Shown here: positions 1 to 7,709 of the stretch, piece by piece
How positions within the stretch are numbered: the stretch's first letter is position 1
Layout of the letters: each line of letters starts with the position of its first letter
Source: Agarilytica rhodophyticola
GTDB taxonomy: Bacteria; Pseudomonadota; Gammaproteobacteria; Pseudomonadales; Cellvibrionaceae
Length of the DNA: 64,000 nucleotides
Assembly: GCF_002157225.2 (NCBI RefSeq)
Contig: NZ_CP020038.1
Span: 4,990,501-5,054,500, forward strand
Direction: 5' to 3'
The notes under the pieces: model-generated
The model's database searches: none
What the model was told of the DNA's origin: nothing
What the model saw: the letters and a program-made list of their open reading frames with translations, nothing else
Position numbers and translations under genes: made by a program

Positions 1-601
1 TCCAAACATAAAAATTCCCAAGGCTGTGGTTTTTAATACTGAGTGTACTCTCACGGGAACGCATAGATTGTATTGTCTGTGCAGTTGAATCATTTAAGGA
101 TGAATTTGCCTTTGCATTTTTCACATAAACATAGTCTGTTTGGCAAAATAATCTACTATCATTTTTGGTGAGTACGCACGAATTAAAACGCGCTAAACTA
201 GAAAAATCATTAACAGATTCAGCCCCAGCATATGAATACTTCAGCTTAACAGGAGTACTGTCCTGCTCATCTATTTCGTTAGATAGAATCTCAACATCAC
301 TACATGCAAAAAGAATATTTTTATAGGATATATTTAGGCGTTTAGTATATTCAATAATAGCTTGCGAACTTATCGGAATGTGATATGAAAGTGGTGGATA
401 CGAGCTTTTTCTTATCTTGAAAAAATCACACCAACGCTTCCGATCTTTTCTTTTAATTTCCATTTCAGACTGAAATACTGGAAGTTCGGACTCAAGTACA
501 GGCTTATGTTTACGAGCAATACCTTTAAATAATTTAAAAAAATATGATAAAAAGTAAACACTGGGATTCTCAATGCTATATGCTTTTAAATTTTCAACCA
601 T
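1..601 (-). CDS. Partial protein, possibly MaoC-like hot-dog dehydratase
   Basis: An open frame of 200 codons starts at an ATG (599-601) and runs off the left edge, so the C-terminus is missing. The layout resembles MaoC-like acyl dehydratase relatives: an N-terminal segment with an acidic ELP stretch near residue 40, then a PPLSYHIPIS segment at about 69-78 where those proteins carry 'TYPHVLAFPLH', then a strand-rich stretch ending in DYVYVKNAK. The His of the SYH segment would match the family's His position. This is an architectural resemblance only and overall identity must be low. The frame is AT-rich like the DNA beside it. It could equally be an unrelated hypothetical protein. Confidence 0.45.
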   Translation of the reverse strand, partial: MVENLKAYSIENPSVYFLSYFFKLFKGIARKHKPVLESELPVFQSEMEIKRKDRKRWCDFFKIRKSSYPPLSYHIPISSQAIIEYTKRLNISYKNILFACSDVEILSNEIDEQDSTPVKLKYSYAGAESVNDFSSLARFNSCVLTKNDSRLFCQTDYVYVKNAKANSSLNDSTAQTIQSMRSRESTLSIKNHSLGNFYVW

Positions 602-1748
602 ACTAAACCTATGTTATTTTAGAACTTATTAGTTTTTCCAAATATTAAGGTATCCCTATTATTGTATTGACCTGACATAGGTTGTGTCAGGTCGGCGACA
701 GCATAGAAAGTCATAATGACAACCACAAACCACATGGAATGTTAGCCACACCAAAACCCTAACAACTGACGCTCTTAATATAAGAGTCGGCTTCTAAAGA
801 ACCTCTAACTGGTTTATACAAATTCCAGATAGTTTTAAAAAATAAAACCAGAGATATTTTCTTTTTTAAACTCTTATTTGCCCCCGGAGTAAGACCAATA
901 ACACTTAATCGGCATACCAATGAAAGAATATTTATAAGAGTATTGGAAGGCTTTATGCAGACCATACTTTAGGGATTAAGACATAACATTTCATCACAAA
1001 AAATATCAACCACACCACTTTATTTCATGTTTAAGATTTTTGTTAGAAGTGCATCACACAAGAAACATTCAGCGTGTATTTTAAATAACAATAAAATAAG
1101 TAATTTATTATTTTTCTGAACAAAAAAACAGTAGATATTGTAAAAAAATCTACCCAAATAATTTTAATACTTAGCTAATCAATGACTCATATTATTTTCA
1201 ATAGAAGAATCACATATTCAAAATATGTTGTCTAGTTTACTACTGAATTTGGTCTCTATTGATACTTACTTATGAATAAGCCCTTTTCTATAATTGTTAT
1301 TGAACGATCACTTGAAAAGGTCTTTTTTTAAGATTAAATATAACTTTAATTAATTCAATCATTATCTCGCTAAATAAAGCAAAATAGCCATAACTAAGTA
1401 TTTTATTGAGTATATTTATAGTGCTATTTCGAAGCTTTCTTTGGAAATATTACTTTAGAAATTCCTTTTCGAAAGCTTCAGAAAAGCTAATACTAATTTT
1501 ACCATATTAATTGATGTTCATTTATAGCAAATCTAGTAATTTAATTATTATCAATAATGTGATAAGGGCAATGGTATTTAAAAGTCTCACAAACGATCCT
1601 TATATTAAATTCTACAATTCAGTTTTATCTATTAGACTTATTTATTTGAAAAGAAAGTTAAGACCTATTACCAATTAGGTAAATTTCGTAACACAGAGCT
1701 CGCACAAGCATACATTGAAAGATCAAAAAACAACCAAAACATTATTGC
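602..1748. other. AT-rich intergenic region
   Basis: About 1.15 kb without a gene I can support; base composition is visibly more AT-rich than the coding regions. One short frame on the minus strand (759-965, 68 codons) has no ribosome binding site or recognisable domain. An imperfect inverted repeat lies at 1431-1479, with GAAGCTTTC and GAAAGCTTC arms. Low GC and lack of genes suggest decayed or acquired DNA, but I see no integrase, insertion sequence or flanking repeat. Confidence 0.5.
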
Positions 1749-2021
1749 CTATCCCCCATAGAAAATGTTGTAGTAATAAACCTTGCCAGTAATATGTCGA
1801 CGCACAATATCTAACAAAGCAAGAAAAGAGCCAAAAAAAAACACCAAAAAAATCAATAGCATAAGAAAGTGAGAACTAGTCGGTGTCAACCTTACCGACA
1901 ATAATATAAGCACCAATATGGGTGGGAAGACTAAAATACCAACAAAGCGCTTTGATAAACAGCAATAAAAAAGTGAAGCGCTGAAGTAAAAATATTGCCA
2001 ATCTGTCGTCAAAAATTTCAT
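1749..2021 (-). CDS. Small hydrophobic membrane protein, unknown
   Basis: A 90-residue frame with two long hydrophobic stretches (about residues 26-46 and 52-72) separated by a short polar loop, then a basic tail (RRHITGKV). This is the pattern of a small inner-membrane protein with two helices. No family is recognised. The ATG at 2019-2021 has no clear Shine-Dalgarno sequence and the DNA is AT-rich, which makes hydrophobic frames likely by chance. It is reported as a possible gene only. Confidence 0.35.
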   Translation of the reverse strand: MKFLTTDWQYFYFSASLFYCCLSKRFVGILVFPPILVLILLSVRLTPTSSHFLMLLIFLVFFFGSFLALLDIVRRHITGKVYYYNIFYGG

Positions 2022-2199
2022 TTAAAAATAATTTAAGAAACAGCAAAGACCATTACTTAAAACAACAAATCACGCCAACTAAAAACTTTGCACGCCTTGA
2101 AAGTTTAACTGTTAAAAAATGTTTTATATTTAAAACGGCCGTATGTTTTTTAATTTTCTAGCATTTACTTTACTGAGGTGACGAACAATTTAATACGCT

Positions 2200-3399
2200 C
2201 TAGAATGTTGGCGTATCATCATCACTTTTTTCATCATCTATTTCTTGTAATGTTAGCTCCGTAAAACTTGAGCTAATTTTAGTGGCTGTATTATTTTGAT
2301 TCTCTCCGTCTTGGATCTCACTGTTGGCTTTGCCATCACTGGCAAGTTTAATTCGTAGACGCAAATTATTAGGTGAGTCTGAATTAGCAATAGCTTCATC
2401 AAATGATATCTTATTTAAGCCGTATAACTTAAATAGCGCTGAGTCAAATGTTTGCATCCCTAAATTTTCCGACTTTTCCATAATTTCTTTTATTTCATCC
2501 AGGCGATTTTGTAAGATCATATCTTGGATTGTTCTCGTGCCTAGCAAAACTTCGACAGCAGCACAGCGCTTATTATCTATTGTCGGTATAAGTCGCTGAG
2601 AAATTATTGCCTTAATATTTTGTGATAAGCCTAGTAATAATTGAGGCCTCCGCTCTTCAGGAAACATATTGATAATTCTCTCCAATGCTTGGTTAGCGTT
2701 ATTTGCATGTAGGGTAGATATAGCAAGATGGCCTGTTTCAGCAAATTCTAATGCATGCTCCATTGTCGCACGCTCGCGGATTTCCCCTATCAAAATAACA
2801 TCAGGGGCTTGCCGTAAAGTATTTTTAAGTGCGTTATGAAAACTGCGGGTATCAGAGCCTACTTCCCGTTGATTAATAATGCTTTTCTTATGCTTGTGTA
2901 CAAACTCTACAGGATCTTCTATGGTGATGATGTGGCCGGCTGAATGACTATTGCGATGATCGATAAGCGCAGCTAATGATGTGGATTTGCCGGAACCCGT
3001 TCCCCCCACAAATAACACTAACCCCCGTTTAGTGGTAATCACTTCTTTTAATACTTTGGGCAAGCCGAGATCATCAAATTTAGGTATCTCAGATTTAATA
3101 TTGCGAGCCACAATAGAGACTTCATTACGTTGCTTAAATATATTGATCCGAAAACGGCCGATGCTGGGGATGGAAATTGCCAAATTCATCTCTAGCTCAT
3201 GAGTAAATTCCTCGCGCTGCTCTGCATCCATGATGACATTGGCAATCTCTTCAATTTGCCCCGCTTTATAAGACGTTTGCGTCAGAGGCTTGAGCACACC
3301 TTGAAATTTGGCGCAAGGCGGAGCGCCAGTACTTAGATACAAATCAGAGCCATCTTTCTGAGCAAGAAGCATCAAATACTTATTAATTGGCGTTTCCAT
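2200..3399 (-). CDS. pilU: PilU-type twitching motility ATPase
   Basis: Hexameric secretion/retraction ATPase of the PilT/PilU branch of the type IV pilus machinery, acting at the cytoplasmic face of the inner membrane. The protein has the N-terminal PAS-like domain ('GSDLYLSTGAPP'), a Walker A box GGTGSGKST, the Asp box with IEDPVEF, a Walker B region DVILIGEIR, and the His box TLHANNANQA. The sequence 'TKRGLVLFVG' and 'NNANQALERIINMFPEERR' fit PilU better than PilT. The frame opens 22 codons earlier at 3465, but conservation begins at METPINKYLMLL, so I start at 3399 (399 aa). The C-terminal 40 residues form a Ser/Asn/Asp-rich tail. No pilT or other pilus gene is adjacent. Confidence 0.93.
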   Translation of the reverse strand: METPINKYLMLLAQKDGSDLYLSTGAPPCAKFQGVLKPLTQTSYKAGQIEEIANVIMDAEQREEFTHELEMNLAISIPSIGRFRINIFKQRNEVSIVARNIKSEIPKFDDLGLPKVLKEVITTKRGLVLFVGGTGSGKSTSLAALIDHRNSHSAGHIITIEDPVEFVHKHKKSIINQREVGSDTRSFHNALKNTLRQAPDVILIGEIRERATMEHALEFAETGHLAISTLHANNANQALERIINMFPEERRPQLLLGLSQNIKAIISQRLIPTIDNKRCAAVEVLLGTRTIQDMILQNRLDEIKEIMEKSENLGMQTFDSALFKLYGLNKISFDEAIANSDSPNNLRLRIKLASDGKANSEIQDGENQNNTATKISSSFTELTLQEIDDEKSDDDTPTF

Positions 3400-3800
3400 T
3401 TCATAGGCACTCACTTCAGTTATCAATATCTGAACGGCTAACAGTGTGTTAAGACTCGCCCGCATTCATGTAGTATAGAGCTAATTCAATACACAAATAG
3501 AGATTATTTTTTAATCAAAATAACGCATTAGCATATAGCAAGTAAGGCTACCATCTCCAAAATCAGAGGCTTCAGTGGATTTAAATCGCCCTAATGTCCC
3601 CGCCAAATGTCATGACATAGTTGTATAACACGTACTTAATTTGTTAGTTTAAACAGAGCAAGTGGCTGCATAAGAAATCTTTATAAAGAGCATCTCAATA
3701 CAATTAGAGGTGCCTTGAAACAAATAATGCCGTGATGGCAGCAATCATAAAGTGATATGATCCGCCCCTTACCCGAATAAATTAGATTTGAGGACCATCT
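3400..3800. other. Divergent promoter region pilU / nupC
   Basis: Shared upstream region of two divergently transcribed genes. It contains a perfect 10-bp palindrome TGTCATGACA at 3608-3617 that could be a regulator site, and a GAGG ribosome binding site just before the nupC start. No small gene or RNA is evident. Confidence 0.4.
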
Positions 3801-5027
3801 ATGGAGCAGGCTTTTCGCGGCGTTATTGCGATAGCGTTCATACTGCTTGTTGCCTTTTTGTTTTCTGCTAACAAAAAGAATATTAACTGGCGAACCGTGT
3901 TTTTTGCCCTAGCGATCCAGCTATCTCTCGGCGCATTTGTACTTTATATTCCCTTCGGTAAAGAGGCACTACTGAACGTCTCGCAAGGGGTTAATGTCAT
4001 TCTCAGCCATGCAAACGAAGGTATAAACTTCATGTTTGGGCATGTGGCAGATAAAGGAAAAGGCTTCGTTTTTGCCCTCCATGTGTTGCCTGTTATTGTC
4101 TTTTTCTCATCTTTTATCGCTGTGCTTTACCATATTGGTATCATGGGTGTGGTCATCAAAGTGATTGGTGGCGGTTTGCAAAAATTGCTAAATACGAGCC
4201 GTCCAGAGTCACTTTGTGCTACCGCCAATATCTTTGTAGGCCAGACAGAAGCGCCTCTTGTTGTAAAACCCTTCATTAACAACATGACGCAATCTGAGCT
4301 ATTTGCAGTTATGGTATGCGGCTTAACCTCCATCTCTGGCTCAATTATGTCTGGCTATGCTGGCATTGGGGTTGAGCTTAAATATCTCATTGCCGCCAGC
4401 TTTATGTCAGCCCCAGCAGGTTTGTTAATGGCAAAACTTGTTATGCCTGAGACAGAACAGACAAAAGATAGCTTGGATGAGCTTAATGAAGAAGACAAAA
4501 CAGTAAATGTCATTGATGCCGCTGCTGCTGGTGCCGTAAGCGGTGTCTCTCTTGCCATTAATGTGGGTGCAATGCTAGTAGCATTTATCGCCTTGATCAG
4601 CCTTGTCAATGGCTTGCTGGGGGGCTTAGGCTCACTAGTAGGCGTAGAGAACCTTACTCTGCAAATGATTTTAGGCTATTTGTTCCAGCCTATCGCTTTC
4701 ATTCTGGGAGTGTCCTGGGATGAAGCGCACTTAGCTGGAAGCTTTATCGGTCAAAAAATAATCGCAAATGAATTCGTGGCATTTCTTGACTTTGTCAGCC
4801 ACAAAGATCAACTAAGCGAACACACTAATACCATTGTAACTTTTGCTCTGTGTGGTTTTGCCAACCTTTCTTCGATTGCCATTCTATTGGGGGGATTGGG
4901 CTCGCTAGCACCAAAACGGCGGCCAGACCTAGTAAGACTGGGAGTGAAAGCTCTTATTGCCGCAACGCTCGCCAATTTGATGAGTGCTTCCATTGCTGGT
5001 CTATTTACCGGCTTAAACAGCATTTAA
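3801..5027 (+). CDS. CNT-family nucleoside transporter (NupC-like)
   Basis: Inner-membrane concentrative nucleoside transporter that takes up nucleosides with a coupling cation (H+ or Na+). The 408-residue length matches the family. It has an N-terminal helix block, the GQTEAPL motif at about residues 149-155 that lines the substrate site, the SGSIMSGYAGIGV gate region, and the C-terminal 'CGFANLSSIAILLGGLGSLAP' segment, all diagnostic of the CNT core and C-terminal domains. The ATG at 3801 follows a GAGG Shine-Dalgarno sequence. It stands alone, with a palindrome 22 bases after the stop. Substrate preference and coupling ion cannot be read from sequence alone. Confidence 0.94.
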   Translation: MEQAFRGVIAIAFILLVAFLFSANKKNINWRTVFFALAIQLSLGAFVLYIPFGKEALLNVSQGVNVILSHANEGINFMFGHVADKGKGFVFALHVLPVIVFFSSFIAVLYHIGIMGVVIKVIGGGLQKLLNTSRPESLCATANIFVGQTEAPLVVKPFINNMTQSELFAVMVCGLTSISGSIMSGYAGIGVELKYLIAASFMSAPAGLLMAKLVMPETEQTKDSLDELNEEDKTVNVIDAAAAGAVSGVSLAINVGAMLVAFIALISLVNGLLGGLGSLVGVENLTLQMILGYLFQPIAFILGVSWDEAHLAGSFIGQKIIANEFVAFLDFVSHKDQLSEHTNTIVTFALCGFANLSSIAILLGGLGSLAPKRRPDLVRLGVKALIAATLANLMSASIAGLFTGLNSI

Positions 5028-5048
5028 AACAATAAATCGATTTATATT

Positions 5049-5066
5049 GGGGGAATATATTCCCCC
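5049..5066. terminator. GC-capped palindrome after the nucleoside transporter gene
   Basis: Perfect 18-bp palindrome (five G, an AT centre, five C) 22 bases after the nucleoside transporter stop and 67 bases after the end of the convergent oxygenase gene. It can form a strong hairpin, but neither side has a clean T run. It may be a bidirectional terminator or a protein site. Confidence 0.45.
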
Positions 5067-5132
5067 ATGGGTTTATTACTGATGTACCTCACATGATTTG
5101 CTTCATATGAGGTAATAGGCATTACTTAACGC

Positions 5133-5975
5133 TTACTTTTTCATTCCCAATTCTTGTAAACGCTCAGATAAGTAAGTATCTGCTGTATAGCGTTCTGACA
5201 GCACAACATCACCTCTAGGATGTAAAAATAGAGGCAAGGAAATGCGTGACTCTTTACTATTAGCACCGGCAGGATTAATTACTCGATGGCTGGTAGATGG
5301 GAAATAGCCCGATGAAGCTTCTTGTAACATATCACCAATGTTAATAATTAAGTTACCAAAATTACATGGCACATCCATCCATTCTCCCTCTTTGGTTTTT
5401 ACTTGCAAACCAGGCTGGTTAGCCGCCGGCAAAATAGTAATTAAATTAATATCCTCATGTGCCGCAGCACGCACGGCTCCTACTTCCTCAGTACCAGTCA
5501 CTGGTGGATAATGCAGTACTCGCAAGAGGGTTTTATCAGTATCGCGAATCATCTCTGATAAAGGCTGTGAATAGTTCTGCGCTACATCTTTAGGACTGAA
5601 CTCCTCAATCCAACTAAGTAGTTTGGCTGCAAAAGCAGACGTTTTATTGTAGTACTCAAAAATCTCTTCTCTCAGTTGCTGAGGGACTCGACCATTTAAA
5701 TAAACATGGTAGAACTCTTTTATATCGCGATGTTTGCTGCCTTTAGCCGTTTCAGACACATCCATGGGGAAATAACCATCAAATTTTTCCTTGTCAAAAA
5801 CATAATCAAACTTTTCTTCGCCATTAAAAAACGTTTGCCAATTAGTGTAGATAGATTCCAACAAAGACTGCTCAATCGGGTGGTTCTCCAAAACACCAAA
5901 GCCTGTTTCTCTTAGAGACGTAACGAATAGTTCGGCAGCATTAGATGCTGTGTAATCAACAATTTGCATATTCAT
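5133..5975 (-). CDS. 2-oxoglutarate/Fe(II) oxygenase, isopenicillin N synthase family
   Basis: Soluble non-haem iron oxygenase of the isopenicillin N synthase-like group, 280 aa. It shows the iron triad: His and Asp in AAHEDIN (about residues 173-175) and the distal His in STSHRV (about 229). The RxS motif that binds the 2-oxoglutarate carboxylate follows as RISLPLF. The N-terminal half carries 'FGVLENHPI', typical of the DIOX_N region. The substrate is not predictable; bacterial members act on varied small molecules. A start two codons later (Met3) is possible and neither ATG has a good ribosome binding site. It is a single gene, convergent with the nucleoside transporter. Confidence 0.88.
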   Translation of the reverse strand: MNMQIVDYTASNAAELFVTSLRETGFGVLENHPIEQSLLESIYTNWQTFFNGEEKFDYVFDKEKFDGYFPMDVSETAKGSKHRDIKEFYHVYLNGRVPQQLREEIFEYYNKTSAFAAKLLSWIEEFSPKDVAQNYSQPLSEMIRDTDKTLLRVLHYPPVTGTEEVGAVRAAAHEDINLITILPAANQPGLQVKTKEGEWMDVPCNFGNLIINIGDMLQEASSGYFPSTSHRVINPAGANSKESRISLPLFLHPRGDVVLSERYTADTYLSERLQELGMKK

Positions 5976-6240
5976 AATCAGTAAAACAATAAATTTTGTA
6001 ATTCAACACAACCAGCTGTAAAGCAATGCAAAGCTACTTAGCTATCAATTAACCAGATATTAGCTCAATATATTGCACCATAGATCTTTACAGTGGCACC
6101 TTAGGCACACAACCTATATTCCCAAGAATAACTCTAGTTTCCGCTTGCTCCAATTTATTTAATTTCTGTCATTTAATTTCAGTCAATTCCCTTGATGCTA
6201 TTAAATAGCTAATATAGCTATTTCACCTTCTCTAAACCGA

Positions 6241-6600
6241 TCATAAGTGATAGTTATTGCTACTCGAAACACCCAATTGGATACATTTCGAACAATAACA
6301 CGAGTTTAAAGCACTTATTTTGCGTAAAAACAATATATCAGCCATTAAAGAGAGCATAAACGCAAGTATTCTTAATATTTCCTGGGTTACAGCTAACTCT
6401 AACATAATTGCCCAAAAATGGCGCATGGTAAAACATGGGTAGCCATAGAAGCTCTTTAAGTAGAAATTTAACTCGTCGTATAATAAGAAATTCACACGAC
6501 ATTTATGGCACAAAAATATAAGTTGGGTAGTGAAAACCATTCTCAAACTACCGCTGGCAAATTCATTGTATACTTGGAAATATTGGATAGATAAGAACAA
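6241..6600 (-). CDS. Possible small Cys-pair membrane protein
   Basis: A 119-codon frame opening with TTG; a better start may be the ATG at 6540 (MVFTTQLIF). It has a CHKC pair, then YPC, a hydrophobic stretch (about residues 64-90) and a late CYCSKC cluster. Cys pairs flanking a membrane segment recall small zinc-ribbon membrane proteins, but no family is recognised. There is no clear ribosome binding site. It lies between the oxygenase and FHA genes and may be non-coding. Confidence 0.3.
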   Translation of the reverse strand: MFLSIQYFQVYNEFASGSLRMVFTTQLIFLCHKCRVNFLLYDELNFYLKSFYGYPCFTMRHFWAIMLELAVTQEILRILAFMLSLMADILFLRKISALNSCYCSKCIQLGVSSSNNYHL

Positions 6601-6713
6601 GATAGAAGGTGTTGAGACGATTAGCTCAGGTTAAATATCGGCCAGCTATTAACTGTTACTATCCATAGCGTTTATAGCAATGTTGAATCCAGACTACTCT
6701 AAAGTGCAAGTTC
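6601..6713. other. Leader of the FHA-kinase operon
   Basis: Short region upstream of the FHA gene that probably holds the promoter of the two-gene FHA/kinase unit. The wider 5976-6713 stretch is AT-rich, with no feature other than the doubtful small frame at 6241-6600. I cannot point to a convincing -35/-10 pair. Confidence 0.25.
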
Positions 6714-7697
6714 ATGGCTTTTATACGACATAAAACTACCGGCAAATTCGTTTATCTTCTTGCCCACCATACCTTCGGACGTCGTGAAGATATCGTTGAT
6801 ACTATCCTTTCTAACCCTAAAATATCTAAAATTCATGCCACCATTGAATGGAGTGGCAATCATTGGCTACTTAAAGATCTCAGCAGTAACGGCACCTGGG
6901 TAAACAAAGGAAAGCTTGAGAAATTTATGCCCCAGGTATTAAGCCAAGATATGTCTATCACATTCGCCGATAGTAGCGACGATATATGGGTTGTAGAGAA
7001 TATCGATCCTCCTAGTCCTCTGTTGCTCTTTGATCCTCCCAATAGCCAAAGTATTCCTCTACATGAAATTACCTTTTTACCAAGCGAAGAGGCACCAGAA
7101 TTAATCATCTATATGGATAACGACACATCTTGTTGGCGCTATATTGGTATTGCTGATATGGAGTCCATGGATAATTCTGGCCAGCCCCTGAACCACCTAG
7201 ATCAGCTGAGTGTCTCAGGTAACAATATGAGGGCGTTCATTCCTCCCGAACAAAAAATGACAGTGGATAACGCCAGCCAAGTGCAGTTTTCCAATCTGCA
7301 TTTTGATTTTAATGTGAGTTTAGACGAAGAATATGTGTCACTGAAAATGAAATATGGCGATAAGCACTATAACGCCGGAGACAATACCTACATGTATTTG
7401 TTACTTCACCTCGCCAGACAGAGAGTGTATGATTTTCAAATGGGGCTTGATGAAAAAGACCAGGGCTGGGTCGAAAATGCCTTATTGTCACGAGAACTCG
7501 GTATGGATGAATCTCATATCAACATCCAAATTTTTCGGCTACGCAAACAATGTGCTCATATTTTAAAAAACCTTTGCTCCAGTTCTATTGTTATTCAGCG
7601 TCGACGCGGTGCGACCAGGACAGGTATTTTAACTCATCAAATCACGATCAAAAAAGGCATGGAAGAAACCTCTGTGCAAGACCTTAACCGCTACTAG
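6714..7697 (+). CDS. FHA-domain protein with C-terminal winged-helix-like domain
   Basis: The N-terminal forkhead-associated domain (residues 1-90) binds phosphothreonine peptides. It shows the expected order: FGRREDIVD (Gly-Arg), SKIHATIEW (Ser-x-x-His), and DLSSNGTWVN (Asn-Gly). After a middle segment, residues about 200-310 contain ALLSRELGMDESHINIQIFRLRKQC followed by IVIQRRRGATRTG, which reads like a winged helix with a beta wing. The protein may therefore join phospho-signal recognition to DNA binding. It ends 12 bases before the kinase gene, so the pair is almost certainly one operon, and the kinase is the natural source of the phosphothreonine this FHA reads. The DNA-binding role is inference. 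Confidence 0.85.
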   Translation: MAFIRHKTTGKFVYLLAHHTFGRREDIVDTILSNPKISKIHATIEWSGNHWLLKDLSSNGTWVNKGKLEKFMPQVLSQDMSITFADSSDDIWVVENIDPPSPLLLFDPPNSQSIPLHEITFLPSEEAPELIIYMDNDTSCWRYIGIADMESMDNSGQPLNHLDQLSVSGNNMRAFIPPEQKMTVDNASQVQFSNLHFDFNVSLDEEYVSLKMKYGDKHYNAGDNTYMYLLLHLARQRVYDFQMGLDEKDQGWVENALLSRELGMDESHINIQIFRLRKQCAHILKNLCSSSIVIQRRRGATRTGILTHQITIKKGMEETSVQDLNRY

Positions 7698-7709
7698 ATT
7701 TATTTCATA

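Noticed and set aside
759-965. 68-codon minus-strand frame in the AT-rich left gap
   Set aside because: No ribosome binding site, no domain, composition like the surrounding non-coding DNA.
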